Assembly: GCF_016592575.1 (NCBI RefSeq)
Contig: NZ_AP017470.1
Coordinates: 62,001 to 126,000 of the forward strand
Direction: 5' to 3'
From: Thermotomaculum hydrothermale
GTDB lineage: Bacteria; Acidobacteriota; Holophagae; Thermotomaculales; Thermotomaculaceae
Length of the DNA stretch: 64,000 nucleotides
Positions within the stretch are counted from its first letter, which is position 1. Each line of letters starts with the position of its first letter. A program made the position numbers and the translations under genes. The notes beneath the pieces were generated by a model that was given only the letters and a program-made list of their open reading frames with translations, did no database searches and was not told the DNA's origin. This document shows, in pieces, positions 42,594-50,507 of this stretch.

Positions 42594-43911
42594 AAAAGTT
42601 TTTTGTTGTTCTTTCTTTTACTTTTTTTACCATCTTTTTAGCTTTATTTTTCATTTTTTTCATCATCATTTCATGCTTATGCTGCATCCTCAACTCTTTG
42701 TCAATCTTCTTAATTTCAACAAGGGTTTCTTTCAGTTTTGCATAACCATACCATGTTGTGTAATCAGGCATTAGGTGGAATGCAGCCTGATAGGTTTTCA
42801 TTCTGTAATCCATAAACATTTCATAGAGCAATTCTTCAATATGGTTGTCAACCTCATAGAAGTTTAAAAGGTCTGGATACGGCCATGTTGCCTGATTTGT
42901 TTTCTTCTGCAAAATTCCGTCTCTGTAAAGGTTAGCAACAATCTCAATAGCCTCTGCAAAAACCTTGTCTGCCGCTTTTATCATCATATCGGCATTGTGA
43001 AGGTTTTGTTTAACATAGTTTTCAGAGTGGCACTGCTTACATGTTTCAACCATTTTGTTTCTCTCTTTGTCGAAATCCTCTTTTGTAAGCCTTGCAAGGT
43101 TGGCTGCTTTTACAACATCAAGCCTTGCGGTGGGTTGTCCTTTGTCGTCAAGCACCCCTAATGCCTTTAAAATAGTTACTCTATATCCCATCCACTCTTT
43201 GTCCTGTTCTGGAAGCCTTAATGCAAGAAATCCCCATGCAGTCATTACCCTGTGGTCTCCGCCAGCCATATGGCAGTCCTGACAGGTTGGCCCTCTATGA
43301 GCCTTTCTGTTTGTTAGGTACGCAGCCCCGTGTTTTGAGTGTGACCACATCTCCCACTGAGCGTGGTCAAACCCTGTGTGGCACTGGTTGCATGCCTCTG
43401 GTTCCAATGCTTCTGCCTTTGAAAATGCATGCCTTGTGTGGCAGTTCTGGCAATCCATTCCGTATTTATAATAGCTTCTGTACTCCCCTGCCAGCCCATT
43501 TTTCTTTGCTTCGTCGTTTACAATGCCTAAATTATGGCAGCCGTTGCATCCCTTTTGCCCTGCAATATAAGCTTTTGGCTGTGAATGAGCAAATCCCGGG
43601 AAAGCGGTAATTGGAAGAAGCCCCATTGCATGCTTACCGCTTAAATACTGTTTTGCCTGTTTTGGGTGGCACTTTTGACAGGTTTCAATTGTCGGTAATT
43701 TTGCCTTGTCAACATCCTTTTTGCTCATGTGTCCGTTTCCGTGGCAGTCTTCACATGTTAGTGACTCTGCCATTTTGCCTCTGTTAAAATCCTTAACAAT
43801 CCCTGGGGTAACCTTTTTGTGGCACTCCTCGCACTTTGAGTTTACGGCATAAGAGTTCATGGCAAAACCCATGCACAATAATACCGCCGAAAAGAGAAAT
43901 AACTTTTTCAT
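42592..43911 (-). CDS. Octahaem c-type cytochrome of the hydroxylamine oxidoreductase family
   Basis: A 439-residue periplasmic protein with a signal peptide cleaved after SYA (residue 22) and eight CxxCH haem-binding motifs: CEECH, CEDCH, CQKCH, CNGCH, CQNCH, CNQCH, CQDCH and CKQCH. Spacing and the motifs GFDHAQWEMWSHSKHG and CHMAGGDHRVMTAWGF match the HAO family of octahaem cytochromes. In anaerobes these often work in the reductive direction on nitrite or hydroxylamine. Whether the Tyr that cross-links the P460 haem in true oxidising HAO is present cannot be settled by eye. The gene stands alone, with a perfect FNR-type box upstream. Confidence 0.85.
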   Translation of the reverse strand: MKKLFLFSAVLLCMGFAMNSYAVNSKCEECHKKVTPGIVKDFNRGKMAESLTCEDCHGNGHMSKKDVDKAKLPTIETCQKCHPKQAKQYLSGKHAMGLLPITAFPGFAHSQPKAYIAGQKGCNGCHNLGIVNDEAKKNGLAGEYRSYYKYGMDCQNCHTRHAFSKAEALEPEACNQCHTGFDHAQWEMWSHSKHGAAYLTNRKAHRGPTCQDCHMAGGDHRVMTAWGFLALRLPEQDKEWMGYRVTILKALGVLDDKGQPTARLDVVKAANLARLTKEDFDKERNKMVETCKQCHSENYVKQNLHNADMMIKAADKVFAEAIEIVANLYRDGILQKKTNQATWPYPDLLNFYEVDNHIEELLYEMFMDYRMKTYQAAFHLMPDYTTWYGYAKLKETLVEIKKIDKELRMQHKHEMMMKKMKNKAKKMVKKVKERTTKNF

Positions 43912-43996
43912 AAAACCTCCTGTTTCCTTAATCCTCTGATTATTATTAATGTTATCATTTTTCAGTTCTTTTTCCCATATTTTTTACTTTTTTTGT

Positions 43997-44010
43997 TTGA
44001 TTTACATCAA
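43997..44010. promoter_or_regulatory. FNR/Crp-type box upstream of the octahaem cytochrome gene
   Basis: TTGAT, four bases, ATCAA is a perfect match to the FNR/DNR consensus. It is centred about 92 bases before the cytochrome start codon on the minus strand and 111 bases before the propeller gene on the plus strand. It suggests activation under oxygen limitation or nitrogen oxides. Confidence 0.7.
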
Positions 44011-44073
44011 AAAATATAAAACTTAATTTGTTTTTTTTCCACTATTTTTTAAAAATCTGTTTGTTTTTTCGTC

Positions 44074-44082
44074 TGGTATAAT
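44074..44082 (+). promoter_or_regulatory. Extended -10 promoter of the propeller gene
   Basis: TG, one base, then a perfect TATAAT at 44077-44082. Start codon at 44115, with AAGGAG shortly before it. Confidence 0.5.
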
Positions 44083-44114
44083 GGTATAGGATTTTTGAAT
44101 ATAAGGAGTGAGTT

Positions 44115-46133
44115 ATGAAAAAGGCTATTTTTTTAAGCCTCTTGATAATTTCTTTTACCTGTTTTTCTACTACAACCCAAAAACAAAACTTTAAAGGGTT
44201 TTCAATACTTAAAATAGGCGAATTCCACAATGTTTCGTTAAGTATTGATGGAGAAATGTCAATATCAAGAGAGATAAAAAAGATTAAATCAATTAACGAT
44301 AGTTTTTCCTGGGATTTTGTCTATTACAACAATGCCCTTTATATAGCAGCAGGGGAAAAGGGAAAGGTTTATAAGTATGATTTTGCTACAAAGGAGATAT
44401 CCCTTTTAACTGCATTTCCTGAGGGCACTGTTTATGCAATAGCAATTTTTAATGGAAAACTCTATGCAGGTTTATCTCCACTTGGAAAGGTTTTTAAAGT
44501 AAATCTTGATAATGGTAAGTATTCAGAATTCTTTGATGCAAAGTGCCAGTATATCTGGGATATTAAGGTGAAGAACAATTCTCTATACATTGCAACTGGA
44601 TTGCCGGGGCAGTTAATAAAAATTGACTCAAACAAAATTTCAACAGTGCTCTCTAAAGACTTTGATAAACACTATGAAAGTATGGTTTTCAAAAAAAATT
44701 CAATCTATGTTGGCACATACCCTTCTGGTAGTATCGTTGAGGTAAAGAACGGAAAATCTTACCTTGTTTATCAATCCAAGTATAAAGAAGTGAAGGATAT
44801 GGTTTTCTTTAACAATAAACTCTATGCTATTTGTTACAGCGGGAATCCAGTATCTCCTGTGAAAACAAAGTCAAAACCTGCAAGAAAGGTACAAAAAGTG
44901 CAGAGTTTTAAAGGGGCAATTATTTCAATAGATAATAACAATGTCCCTCAGGTGTTGTACACATTGAGGACAGCAGCACCATACTGTATGAGTGTGTTTA
45001 AGAAAGCAATTTACATTGGTACTGGCCACAGCGGTAAAATTCTTTCACTTGACAAAGAAGAGAGGTTGTCAATTATTGGCGAGGTTGATAATGGTCAGGT
45101 TATGAAAATGCTAAATTTAAACAATTCACTTTATTTTATTACCTCAAACTCAGCTGAGATTTACAAAATGCTTCCAGATTACGCCCTTGAAGGGGAGTAT
45201 TTAAGCGATATATTTGTTGCAAACAACACATCAAACTGGGGCTCTTTTTACTTTGATTATTCAGCACCAACAGGTACAAGGATGGAATTTTATGTCAGGG
45301 GAGGAAACTCAGATAATCCAGACATATCCTGGGGAAACTGGATTAAAATTGATAACGGCTCAACTCCAGATATTCCGGCAACAAAAATGATTCAATTTAA
45401 AGCAAGGTTTATATCTCATGACCCAGCTTTATCACCTAAATTTAAGGGGTGTGAATTCTATTTTAGAGAGGCAAACCAGAAGCCTCTTTTAATGGCAAAA
45501 GTTCTTTCCCCTCAAGGAGTTAAGATTGCTAAAAAAGGAAAATCAAATGGAGTTATTACTCCAACTTACACATCTTTCATCTCTAATCATACCCCACCTG
45601 CTGGGATGCTTTTTATAAGGGATAAGAATTTTATTTCATTCTATGTAATTGCAAAAGACCCTAATTTAGATACTTTAACCTACTCCTTTTACCTTGTTTT
45701 TTCTTCAGGAACAAAGGTTGAATTGCAAAAGAATAAAAAGGAAAATTACATAACATTAAACACCCTTGCATACCCAGAAGGCAAATACAGGTTTTACTAT
45801 ACAGTTTCTGACAGGGAATCAAATTACCCTGATGGGTACACAATAGACGGTTACAGCAATTACTTTTACATAGACAATACCCCGCCGACTATTTCAGCTA
45901 TTTCATTCAACGGGAAAACCCTTTCCTTCACCGTTAAAGACAACAGAAACCCTGTTGAAATTGTTGAAATTTCAAAGGATGGCGGGAAGACATGGCAGAG
46001 AGTTTACTCAATTGACGGTATAAATGACCAGAGCATTGAAAGCTTTAATATTAGTTTTGATAAAAAAGCAGATTCAGTAATAATCAGGGCTTACGATTCT
46101 GTGGGCAACACTTCAACAAAACTTGCAAAATAG
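44115..46133 (+). CDS. Secreted beta-propeller protein of unknown function
   Basis: A 672-residue exported protein with an N-terminal signal (hydrophobic to about residue 18, possible lipobox FTC). From about 60 to 350 it has repeated blades of the form LY(I/A)A(A/G)...G.(V/L)(Y/I)K(Y/I)D, for example AAGEKGKVYKYD, AGLSPLGKVFKVN, ATGLPGQLIKID and GTYPSGSIVEVKN, which suggests a six- or seven-bladed propeller. The C-terminal part has beta-sandwich-like pieces, including SKDGGKTWQRV and AYDSVGNT near the end. I associate this architecture with large secreted proteins of Acidobacteriota. The function is unknown. Confidence 0.75.
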   Translation: MKKAIFLSLLIISFTCFSTTTQKQNFKGFSILKIGEFHNVSLSIDGEMSISREIKKIKSINDSFSWDFVYYNNALYIAAGEKGKVYKYDFATKEISLLTAFPEGTVYAIAIFNGKLYAGLSPLGKVFKVNLDNGKYSEFFDAKCQYIWDIKVKNNSLYIATGLPGQLIKIDSNKISTVLSKDFDKHYESMVFKKNSIYVGTYPSGSIVEVKNGKSYLVYQSKYKEVKDMVFFNNKLYAICYSGNPVSPVKTKSKPARKVQKVQSFKGAIISIDNNNVPQVLYTLRTAAPYCMSVFKKAIYIGTGHSGKILSLDKEERLSIIGEVDNGQVMKMLNLNNSLYFITSNSAEIYKMLPDYALEGEYLSDIFVANNTSNWGSFYFDYSAPTGTRMEFYVRGGNSDNPDISWGNWIKIDNGSTPDIPATKMIQFKARFISHDPALSPKFKGCEFYFREANQKPLLMAKVLSPQGVKIAKKGKSNGVITPTYTSFISNHTPPAGMLFIRDKNFISFYVIAKDPNLDTLTYSFYLVFSSGTKVELQKNKKENYITLNTLAYPEGKYRFYYTVSDRESNYPDGYTIDGYSNYFYIDNTPPTISAISFNGKTLSFTVKDNRNPVEIVEISKDGGKTWQRVYSIDGINDQSIESFNISFDKKADSVIIRAYDSVGNTSTKLAK

Positions 46134-46142
46134 GAGAGAAAT

Positions 46143-47318
46143 ATGTTTGATAGATTTATTGTTATTGTAATGGACAGCGTTGGCATCGGAGAAATGCCGG
46201 ATGCTGAAAAATTCGGAGACAAAGGTGCAGACACTTTAGGGCATATAGACTCTTTAAGAGGCTTAAATGTTCCCAATATGGAAAAGTTGGGGCTTGGTTT
46301 ACTTCGCGATTTTAAAACAATAAAGAAAAATCAAATCAAAGGTGCCTATTCAACAACAATGTTTGAATGCTCAAAGGGTAAAGACACCACAACGGGACAC
46401 TGGGAAATGATGGGGGTAATTTTAGAAAAATCTTTTCCAACCTATCCAGACGGATTTCCAAAAGAGGTAATGGATAAATTTACACAGGAGACAGGTTACG
46501 GATACCTTGGAAACAAACCGGCATCCGGCACTGTAATAATAAACGAACTTGGCGATGAACATGTTAAAACAGGCAAGCCTATTGTTTACACATCAGCAGA
46601 CTCTGTTTTCCAGATTGCAGCACACGAAGATGTTATCCCTGTTGATGAACTATACAGGATTTGCGAGATAACCAGAAATAGGGTCTGTGTTGGAGAGCAT
46701 GCTGTTGCCAGGGTAATTGCAAGGCCTTTTATTAAAGAAGGTGATAAATATGTAAGAACAGAGAGGAGAAAAGATTTCTCTTTGGAGCCACCCTATCCAA
46801 CCGCAATGGATTTGTTAAAGGAAAATGGCTATCAGGTTGGTGGTATAGGCAAAATAGAGGATATATTTGTTTATAGAGGGCTAACCGCTTCAATCCACTC
46901 CCACAATAACTATGAATCTTACAGGGATTTAAAAAAGATGATGAATGATTTAAAGGGAGAAAAAGGGCTTGTGTTTGCTAATTTCATAGACTTTGATATG
47001 CTTTATGGACATAGAAGAAATGTTGAAGGTTACGGAAAAGCACTTGAAGAGTTTGACAATTATCTTGAAGATATTATGGATAATTTAGGTGAGAAAGATT
47101 TATTGATGGTAACCGCAGACCACGGGAATGACCCTTCTTTCAAGGGAAGTGACCACACAAGGGAAAGGGTGCCCCTTTTAATGTTTTCTAAATTATTGAA
47201 AGAAAATGGAAGGATTGAAGATTTGCATTGTTTTTCCTCAATTGCAAAAACTGTATGCGAAAACTTTTCAATAGAAAACAAATTTAAAGGGGAAAATATC
47301 CTTGAGTATTTGAAATAG
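46143..47318 (+). CDS. deoB: Phosphopentomutase
   Basis: A 391-residue alkaline-phosphatase-superfamily enzyme that interconverts ribose/deoxyribose 1- and 5-phosphates. The N-terminal metal site IVMDSVGIGEMPDA, the nucleophile Thr region KGKDTTTGHWEMMG, and the C-terminal TADHGNDPSFKGSDHTRE are complete. It runs into a pyrimidine-nucleoside phosphorylase gene 8 bases later, a classical nucleoside catabolism pair. GGAGAG precedes the ATG. Confidence 0.96.
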   Translation: MFDRFIVIVMDSVGIGEMPDAEKFGDKGADTLGHIDSLRGLNVPNMEKLGLGLLRDFKTIKKNQIKGAYSTTMFECSKGKDTTTGHWEMMGVILEKSFPTYPDGFPKEVMDKFTQETGYGYLGNKPASGTVIINELGDEHVKTGKPIVYTSADSVFQIAAHEDVIPVDELYRICEITRNRVCVGEHAVARVIARPFIKEGDKYVRTERRKDFSLEPPYPTAMDLLKENGYQVGGIGKIEDIFVYRGLTASIHSHNNYESYRDLKKMMNDLKGEKGLVFANFIDFDMLYGHRRNVEGYGKALEEFDNYLEDIMDNLGEKDLLMVTADHGNDPSFKGSDHTRERVPLLMFSKLLKENGRIEDLHCFSSIAKTVCENFSIENKFKGENILEYLK

Positions 47319-47326
47319 GAGGCTAA

Positions 47327-48625
47327 ATGGACATTGTTTCAATAATCAAAAAGAAAAGGGATAAACAAGCTTTAACAAAAGAAGAAATTTACTTTTTTAT
47401 AGAAGGTGTTACAAACGGCACAATTCCAGATTACCAGATATCAGCACTTTTAATGGCAATTGTTTTAAACGGAATGAACGAAGAGGAGACCTTTTATTTA
47501 ACCGAAGCAATGATGAAGTCTGGAGATATTCTTGATTTGTCAGAGGTTGAGGGGTTTAAATGCGACAAGCACTCAACAGGGGGAGTTGGGGATAAAATTA
47601 CAATGATAATTGCCCCCCTTGCTGCATCACTTGGAATAAAGGTTCCAATGTTTTCAGGGCCTGGTTTAGGCCACACAGGGGGAACAACAGATAAACTTGA
47701 TTCAATCCCGGGGTTTAAGACATTGTTGACAGAGGACGAATTTATAGAGAGTTTAAAGAAGGTAGGAATTGCAAACTCTATCCAGTCTAAAAACATAACC
47801 CCTGCTGACAAAAAACTTTATGCTTTGAGGGATGTAACTGGAACAGTTGAATCAATCCCCCTGATTACAGCCTCAATTATGAGCAAGAAGTTGGCCTGCG
47901 GGGCAGATGGCCTTGTTTTAGATGTTAAGTTTGGCAAAGGTGCATTTATGAAAACAAAGGAAAGCGCTGAAATTTTAGCAAAAAGCCTCTTGAAAATGGC
48001 TCCTGTAAGGGGAATAAAGGCTGTTGCTTTAATTGACGATATGAATGAACCATTAGGTTACAATATAGGAAATGCCCTTGAAATAATTGAAACATTTGAG
48101 GTTTTAAAAGGGAAAAAGGTTCATGATTTGTTAGAGGTAAGTGTTGAAATTGTAAAACAGATGCTTATTTTAAGCGGGGATGGGGAGAACGCTGAAGAAA
48201 GAATCTATAAGGCTATTGAAGACGGAAGTGCATTGAAAAAGTATACAGAGTGGATAGAGTTTTCAGGTGGCAACCCTGAGGTAATAAACGATTATTCATT
48301 ATTTCCTTCTTGCGAAAACAAGCTTGAGATAAAGTCTGAACAAAGAGGTTATGTTAAAGAGATAAACTCCTACAACCTTGGAATGGCAGGAGTGTATTTA
48401 AAAGCAGGAAGGTTGAAGAAAGAAGATAAAATAGATTACGGTGCTGGGATTGTTTTAAATAAAAAGGTTGGAGATTTTGTTGAAAAGGGAGAAACTCTTT
48501 TAACAATGTATTTTAACGATACAAGAATACCCTTAAATGAAATAGAAGCGCTTGTAAAGCAATCCTTTGAGTTTTCAAAAGAAGAGGTTTCAAAGACAAA
48601 GAGAATTCACAATGTAATTAGATAA
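47327..48625 (+). CDS. Pyrimidine-nucleoside (thymidine) phosphorylase
   Basis: A 432-residue enzyme that splits thymidine or uridine with phosphate into base and (deoxy)ribose 1-phosphate, which DeoB then converts to the 5-phosphate. The signature DKHSTGGVGDKITM (phosphate binding), SGPGLGHTGGTTDKLDS and LACGADGLVLDVKFGKGAFM are all present, and the C-terminal biotinyl-like domain is intact. By eye it cannot be assigned to DeoA or Pdp. Its 3' end overlaps the opposing GAF gene by 8 bases. AGGAGG precedes the ATG. Confidence 0.94.
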   Translation: MDIVSIIKKKRDKQALTKEEIYFFIEGVTNGTIPDYQISALLMAIVLNGMNEEETFYLTEAMMKSGDILDLSEVEGFKCDKHSTGGVGDKITMIIAPLAASLGIKVPMFSGPGLGHTGGTTDKLDSIPGFKTLLTEDEFIESLKKVGIANSIQSKNITPADKKLYALRDVTGTVESIPLITASIMSKKLACGADGLVLDVKFGKGAFMKTKESAEILAKSLLKMAPVRGIKAVALIDDMNEPLGYNIGNALEIIETFEVLKGKKVHDLLEVSVEIVKQMLILSGDGENAEERIYKAIEDGSALKKYTEWIEFSGGNPEVINDYSLFPSCENKLEIKSEQRGYVKEINSYNLGMAGVYLKAGRLKKEDKIDYGAGIVLNKKVGDFVEKGETLLTMYFNDTRIPLNEIEALVKQSFEFSKEEVSKTKRIHNVIR

Positions 48626-49073
48626 GTTTGACAATCTCTTCAAGGTATTTTGCGTCAATTTGATCAAAAGAGTTTAATTTATCTGAGTCAACATCCAAAA
48701 CAGCGTAAACCTCGTTTCTTTCATTAAAAAGAGGAATTACAATCTCTGATTTTGACCTTGAATCGCAGGCAATATGCCCGGGAAATTTTTCCACATCAGG
48801 GACGATTACGGTTTTCTTTGTATTCACAGCATGCCAGCAAACCCCCCTGTCTTTCTCAAGTACCTGACATGCAACCGAGCCCTGATATGGCCCGACAATT
48901 AACTCTCCATCTACAACTCTATAAAAACCACACCAGAAAAAATGTGGCTGCTTTGCCTTTAACACAGCTGCAACAGTTGCCATCTTTGCAATTTTATCCT
49001 CTGTTTTTGTTAAAAGGGATTTTAATTGCTCTAAAATTCTTAAATACCTTTGTTCTTTAAGGTTTTTTGCCAT
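48618..49073 (-). CDS. GAF-domain protein, free methionine-(R)-sulfoxide reductase type
   Basis: A 151-residue single GAF domain of the fRMsr (MsrC/YebR) family. Typical motifs are FFWCGFYRV, VGPYQGSVACQVLEKDRGVCWHA and FPGHIACDSRSKSEIVIPL. Cysteines sit in all the positions used for catalysis and resolving in characterised members. It reduces free methionine-R-sulfoxide with thioredoxin. It is transcribed toward the nucleoside phosphorylase gene with an 8-base overlap, so expression of the two may interfere. The nearby ferritin-like gene fits an oxidative-damage theme. Confidence 0.85.
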   Translation of the reverse strand: MAKNLKEQRYLRILEQLKSLLTKTEDKIAKMATVAAVLKAKQPHFFWCGFYRVVDGELIVGPYQGSVACQVLEKDRGVCWHAVNTKKTVIVPDVEKFPGHIACDSRSKSEIVIPLFNERNEVYAVLDVDSDKLNSFDQIDAKYLEEIVKLI

Positions 49074-49102
49074 ATTTAAGCCTTTTTTTGTGGATAAAAA
49101 AA

Positions 49103-49179
49103 TGGTGCACCTGGCAGGACTCGAACCTGCGACACCAGGATTAGGAATCCTGTGCTCTATCCTGCTGAGCTACAGGTGC
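49103..49179 (-). tRNA. tRNA-Arg (anticodon CCU)
   Basis: The minus strand folds as a full cloverleaf. The acceptor GCACCTG pairs with CAGGTGC, the D arm is AGCTCAG-based, the anticodon stem CAGGA/TCCTG encloses the loop TTCCTAA (anticodon CCT), and the T stem GCAGG/CCTGC encloses TTCGAGT. Discriminator A is followed by an encoded CCA. 77 bases. Confidence 0.96.
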
Positions 49180-49192
49180 ACGCCGCTTTAAA

Positions 49193-49221
49193 ATAATAGA
49201 TATTTTTGGAAAAAATGTCAA
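49193..49221 (-). promoter_or_regulatory. Promoter of tRNA-Arg
   Basis: On the minus strand: perfect TTGACA (49221-49216), a 17-base spacer, TATTAT (49198-49193). It lies 13 bases before the mature tRNA 5' end. Confidence 0.75.
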
Positions 49222-49239
49222 CCGAATTTAGCATTTTGA

Positions 49240-49268
49240 TTGACAAATAAACTTTTTCTCTTGAAAAT
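49240..49268 (+). promoter_or_regulatory. Promoter of the ferritin-like gene
   Basis: Perfect TTGACA at 49240-49245, a 17-base spacer and GAAAAT at 49263-49268 (4 of 6). The ATG follows 30 bases later. Confidence 0.5.
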
Positions 49269-49298
49269 AAATAATGAATTCATAATAAGGAGGAAAAA

Positions 49299-49757
49299 AT
49301 GAATTTTAAATCAGTAGATGAAGTTTTAGAATTTGCAATTATTGAAGAAGAAAAAGCCCACGATTTTTATATGGAACTTGCTAAAAAAACAAAAAAAGCA
49401 TGGATGAAAAAAACCTTTGAACAGTTTGCTCAGGAAGAGATGGAGCATAAAGCGTTGCTTTTAAATGTAAAAGCAGGCGGCGAGTTAAAGCCAGTTGAAG
49501 GTAAAATCCTTGATTTAAAGATTCTTGAAACTCTAAAAGAAGACGATATTACCAACTTAGAAGAAATTGATTACGAAGACGCTTTAAAAATAGCAATGCA
49601 GAAGGAAAAGGAAGCCTACATGCTCTATATGAACCTTGCAGAGCAGGTTGAAGATTCAAACATTAAAAATCTTTTTATAAGGCTTGCTCAGGAAGAGGCA
49701 AATCACAAACTCCGCTTCGAAATGGAATACGACGATTATGTCTTAAGGGACAATTGA
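49299..49757 (+). CDS. Ferritin-like diiron protein (rubrerythrin-type, no rubredoxin domain)
   Basis: A 152-residue four-helix-bundle protein. Iron ligands are visible as E-x-K-A-H (EEEKAHDFY), E-E-x-x-H (QEEMEHKALL), E-x-E-A (KEKEAYMLY) and E-E-x-x-H (QEEANHKLRF). There is no C-terminal rubredoxin domain. Such proteins reduce peroxide or store iron in anaerobes. AAGGAGG is well placed before the ATG, and a strong terminator follows, so it is a single-gene unit. Confidence 0.87.
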   Translation: MNFKSVDEVLEFAIIEEEKAHDFYMELAKKTKKAWMKKTFEQFAQEEMEHKALLLNVKAGGELKPVEGKILDLKILETLKEDDITNLEEIDYEDALKIAMQKEKEAYMLYMNLAEQVEDSNIKNLFIRLAQEEANHKLRFEMEYDDYVLRDN

Positions 49758-49779
49758 TATAATTTTAAATGCAATGAAT

Positions 49780-50178
49780 TCAAGCCCCTTTACGGGGCTT
49801 TTTTTGTTCAATAAACTCAAAAAATTTATTTTCAATTATTTTCATTCTTTTATTAAACTCTTTTGAATGCTGAGGGTTTCTTCCGTGCATGTAAAGGTGA
49901 TAGTGGGTCACTTCGTGCAGATAAGTGCCGAGAATTTCATAGTCTTCAAGAAAGCCTCCCTCTCTTGCCTTTGTATAAAGAACAATGCATTCTCCCTTGA
50001 AGGCAAAAAACTCGTGGGGCTCAAACTCCCCTGCAATTTGGCAATTCCCATTAATTTTAATCTCTTCGCTAAAGTACAGGTCAATCTCCGGTAAGCCTAA
50101 AAAATCCATAAATTCTCTGTGGGTTTTTAACAAAAACTCTTTAAATTTTTCAAGACTAATACCATTACTTTTTCCCAT
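49780..50178 (-). CDS. SprT-like zinc metalloprotease-fold protein
   Basis: A 132-residue cytoplasmic protein. HEVTHYHLYMHGR (about residues 89-101) is an HExxH zinc-protease motif, followed by HSKEFNKRM, an arrangement seen in SprT-like and related minimal metalloproteases. The first 45 residues contain LLKTHREFMDFLGLP with no clear match. Substrate and role are unknown. TAAGGAGGTC precedes the ATG at 50178. Its stop codon region overlaps the terminator of the opposing ferritin-like gene, and 50179-50370 holds nothing else recognisable. Confidence 0.7.
   Translation of the reverse strand: MGKSNGISLEKFKEFLLKTHREFMDFLGLPEIDLYFSEEIKINGNCQIAGEFEPHEFFAFKGECIVLYTKAREGGFLEDYEILGTYLHEVTHYHLYMHGRNPQHSKEFNKRMKIIENKFFEFIEQKKPRKGA
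49782..49805 (+). terminator. Intrinsic terminator of the ferritin-like gene
   Basis: AAGCCCC at 49782-49788, loop TTTAC, GGGGCTT at 49794-49800, then TTTTT. It overlaps the 3' end of the opposing SprT-like gene. Confidence 0.85.
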
Positions 50179-50370
50179 AAGACCTCCTTAAAGGGATTTA
50201 AAGACACCTATGGAACTAAAAAGTTTCACCACTAAATTTTTCAGGGATTACACAACTATTCTAAATTAAATCTCGTTTTTCTTCAACCTATTTCTTCTTT
50301 AAGTTTTTGCCAAAAGTGTTTTTAGTTATGAAAATTAATGTGATTTAATTGTATTAAAGCCTTATATCCC

Positions 50371-50399
50371 TTGACTTTGGGGGGGATTTTTGCTAATTT
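50371..50399 (+). promoter_or_regulatory. Promoter of tRNA-Val
   Basis: TTGACT at 50371-50376, a 17-base spacer rich in G, TAATTT at 50394-50399; the mature tRNA begins 11 bases later. Confidence 0.65.
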
Positions 50400-50409
50400 T
50401 TAACCACAT

Positions 50410-50484
50410 GGGCACATAGCTCAGTGGGAGAGCACTTCCTTGACGCGGAAGGGGTCGGAGGTTCGATCCCTCCTGTGCCCACCA
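50410..50484 (+). tRNA. tRNA-Val (anticodon GAC)
   Basis: The acceptor GGGCACA pairs with TGTGCCC; the anticodon stem CTTCC/GGAAG encloses TTGACGC (anticodon GAC); the T stem GGAGG/CCTCC encloses TTCGATC. Discriminator A is followed by encoded CCA. 75 bases. A T-run follows directly, and thrS starts 24 bases downstream. Confidence 0.96.
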
Positions 50485-50507
50485 TTTTTTTTATCAGGAG
50501 TTGAAAC

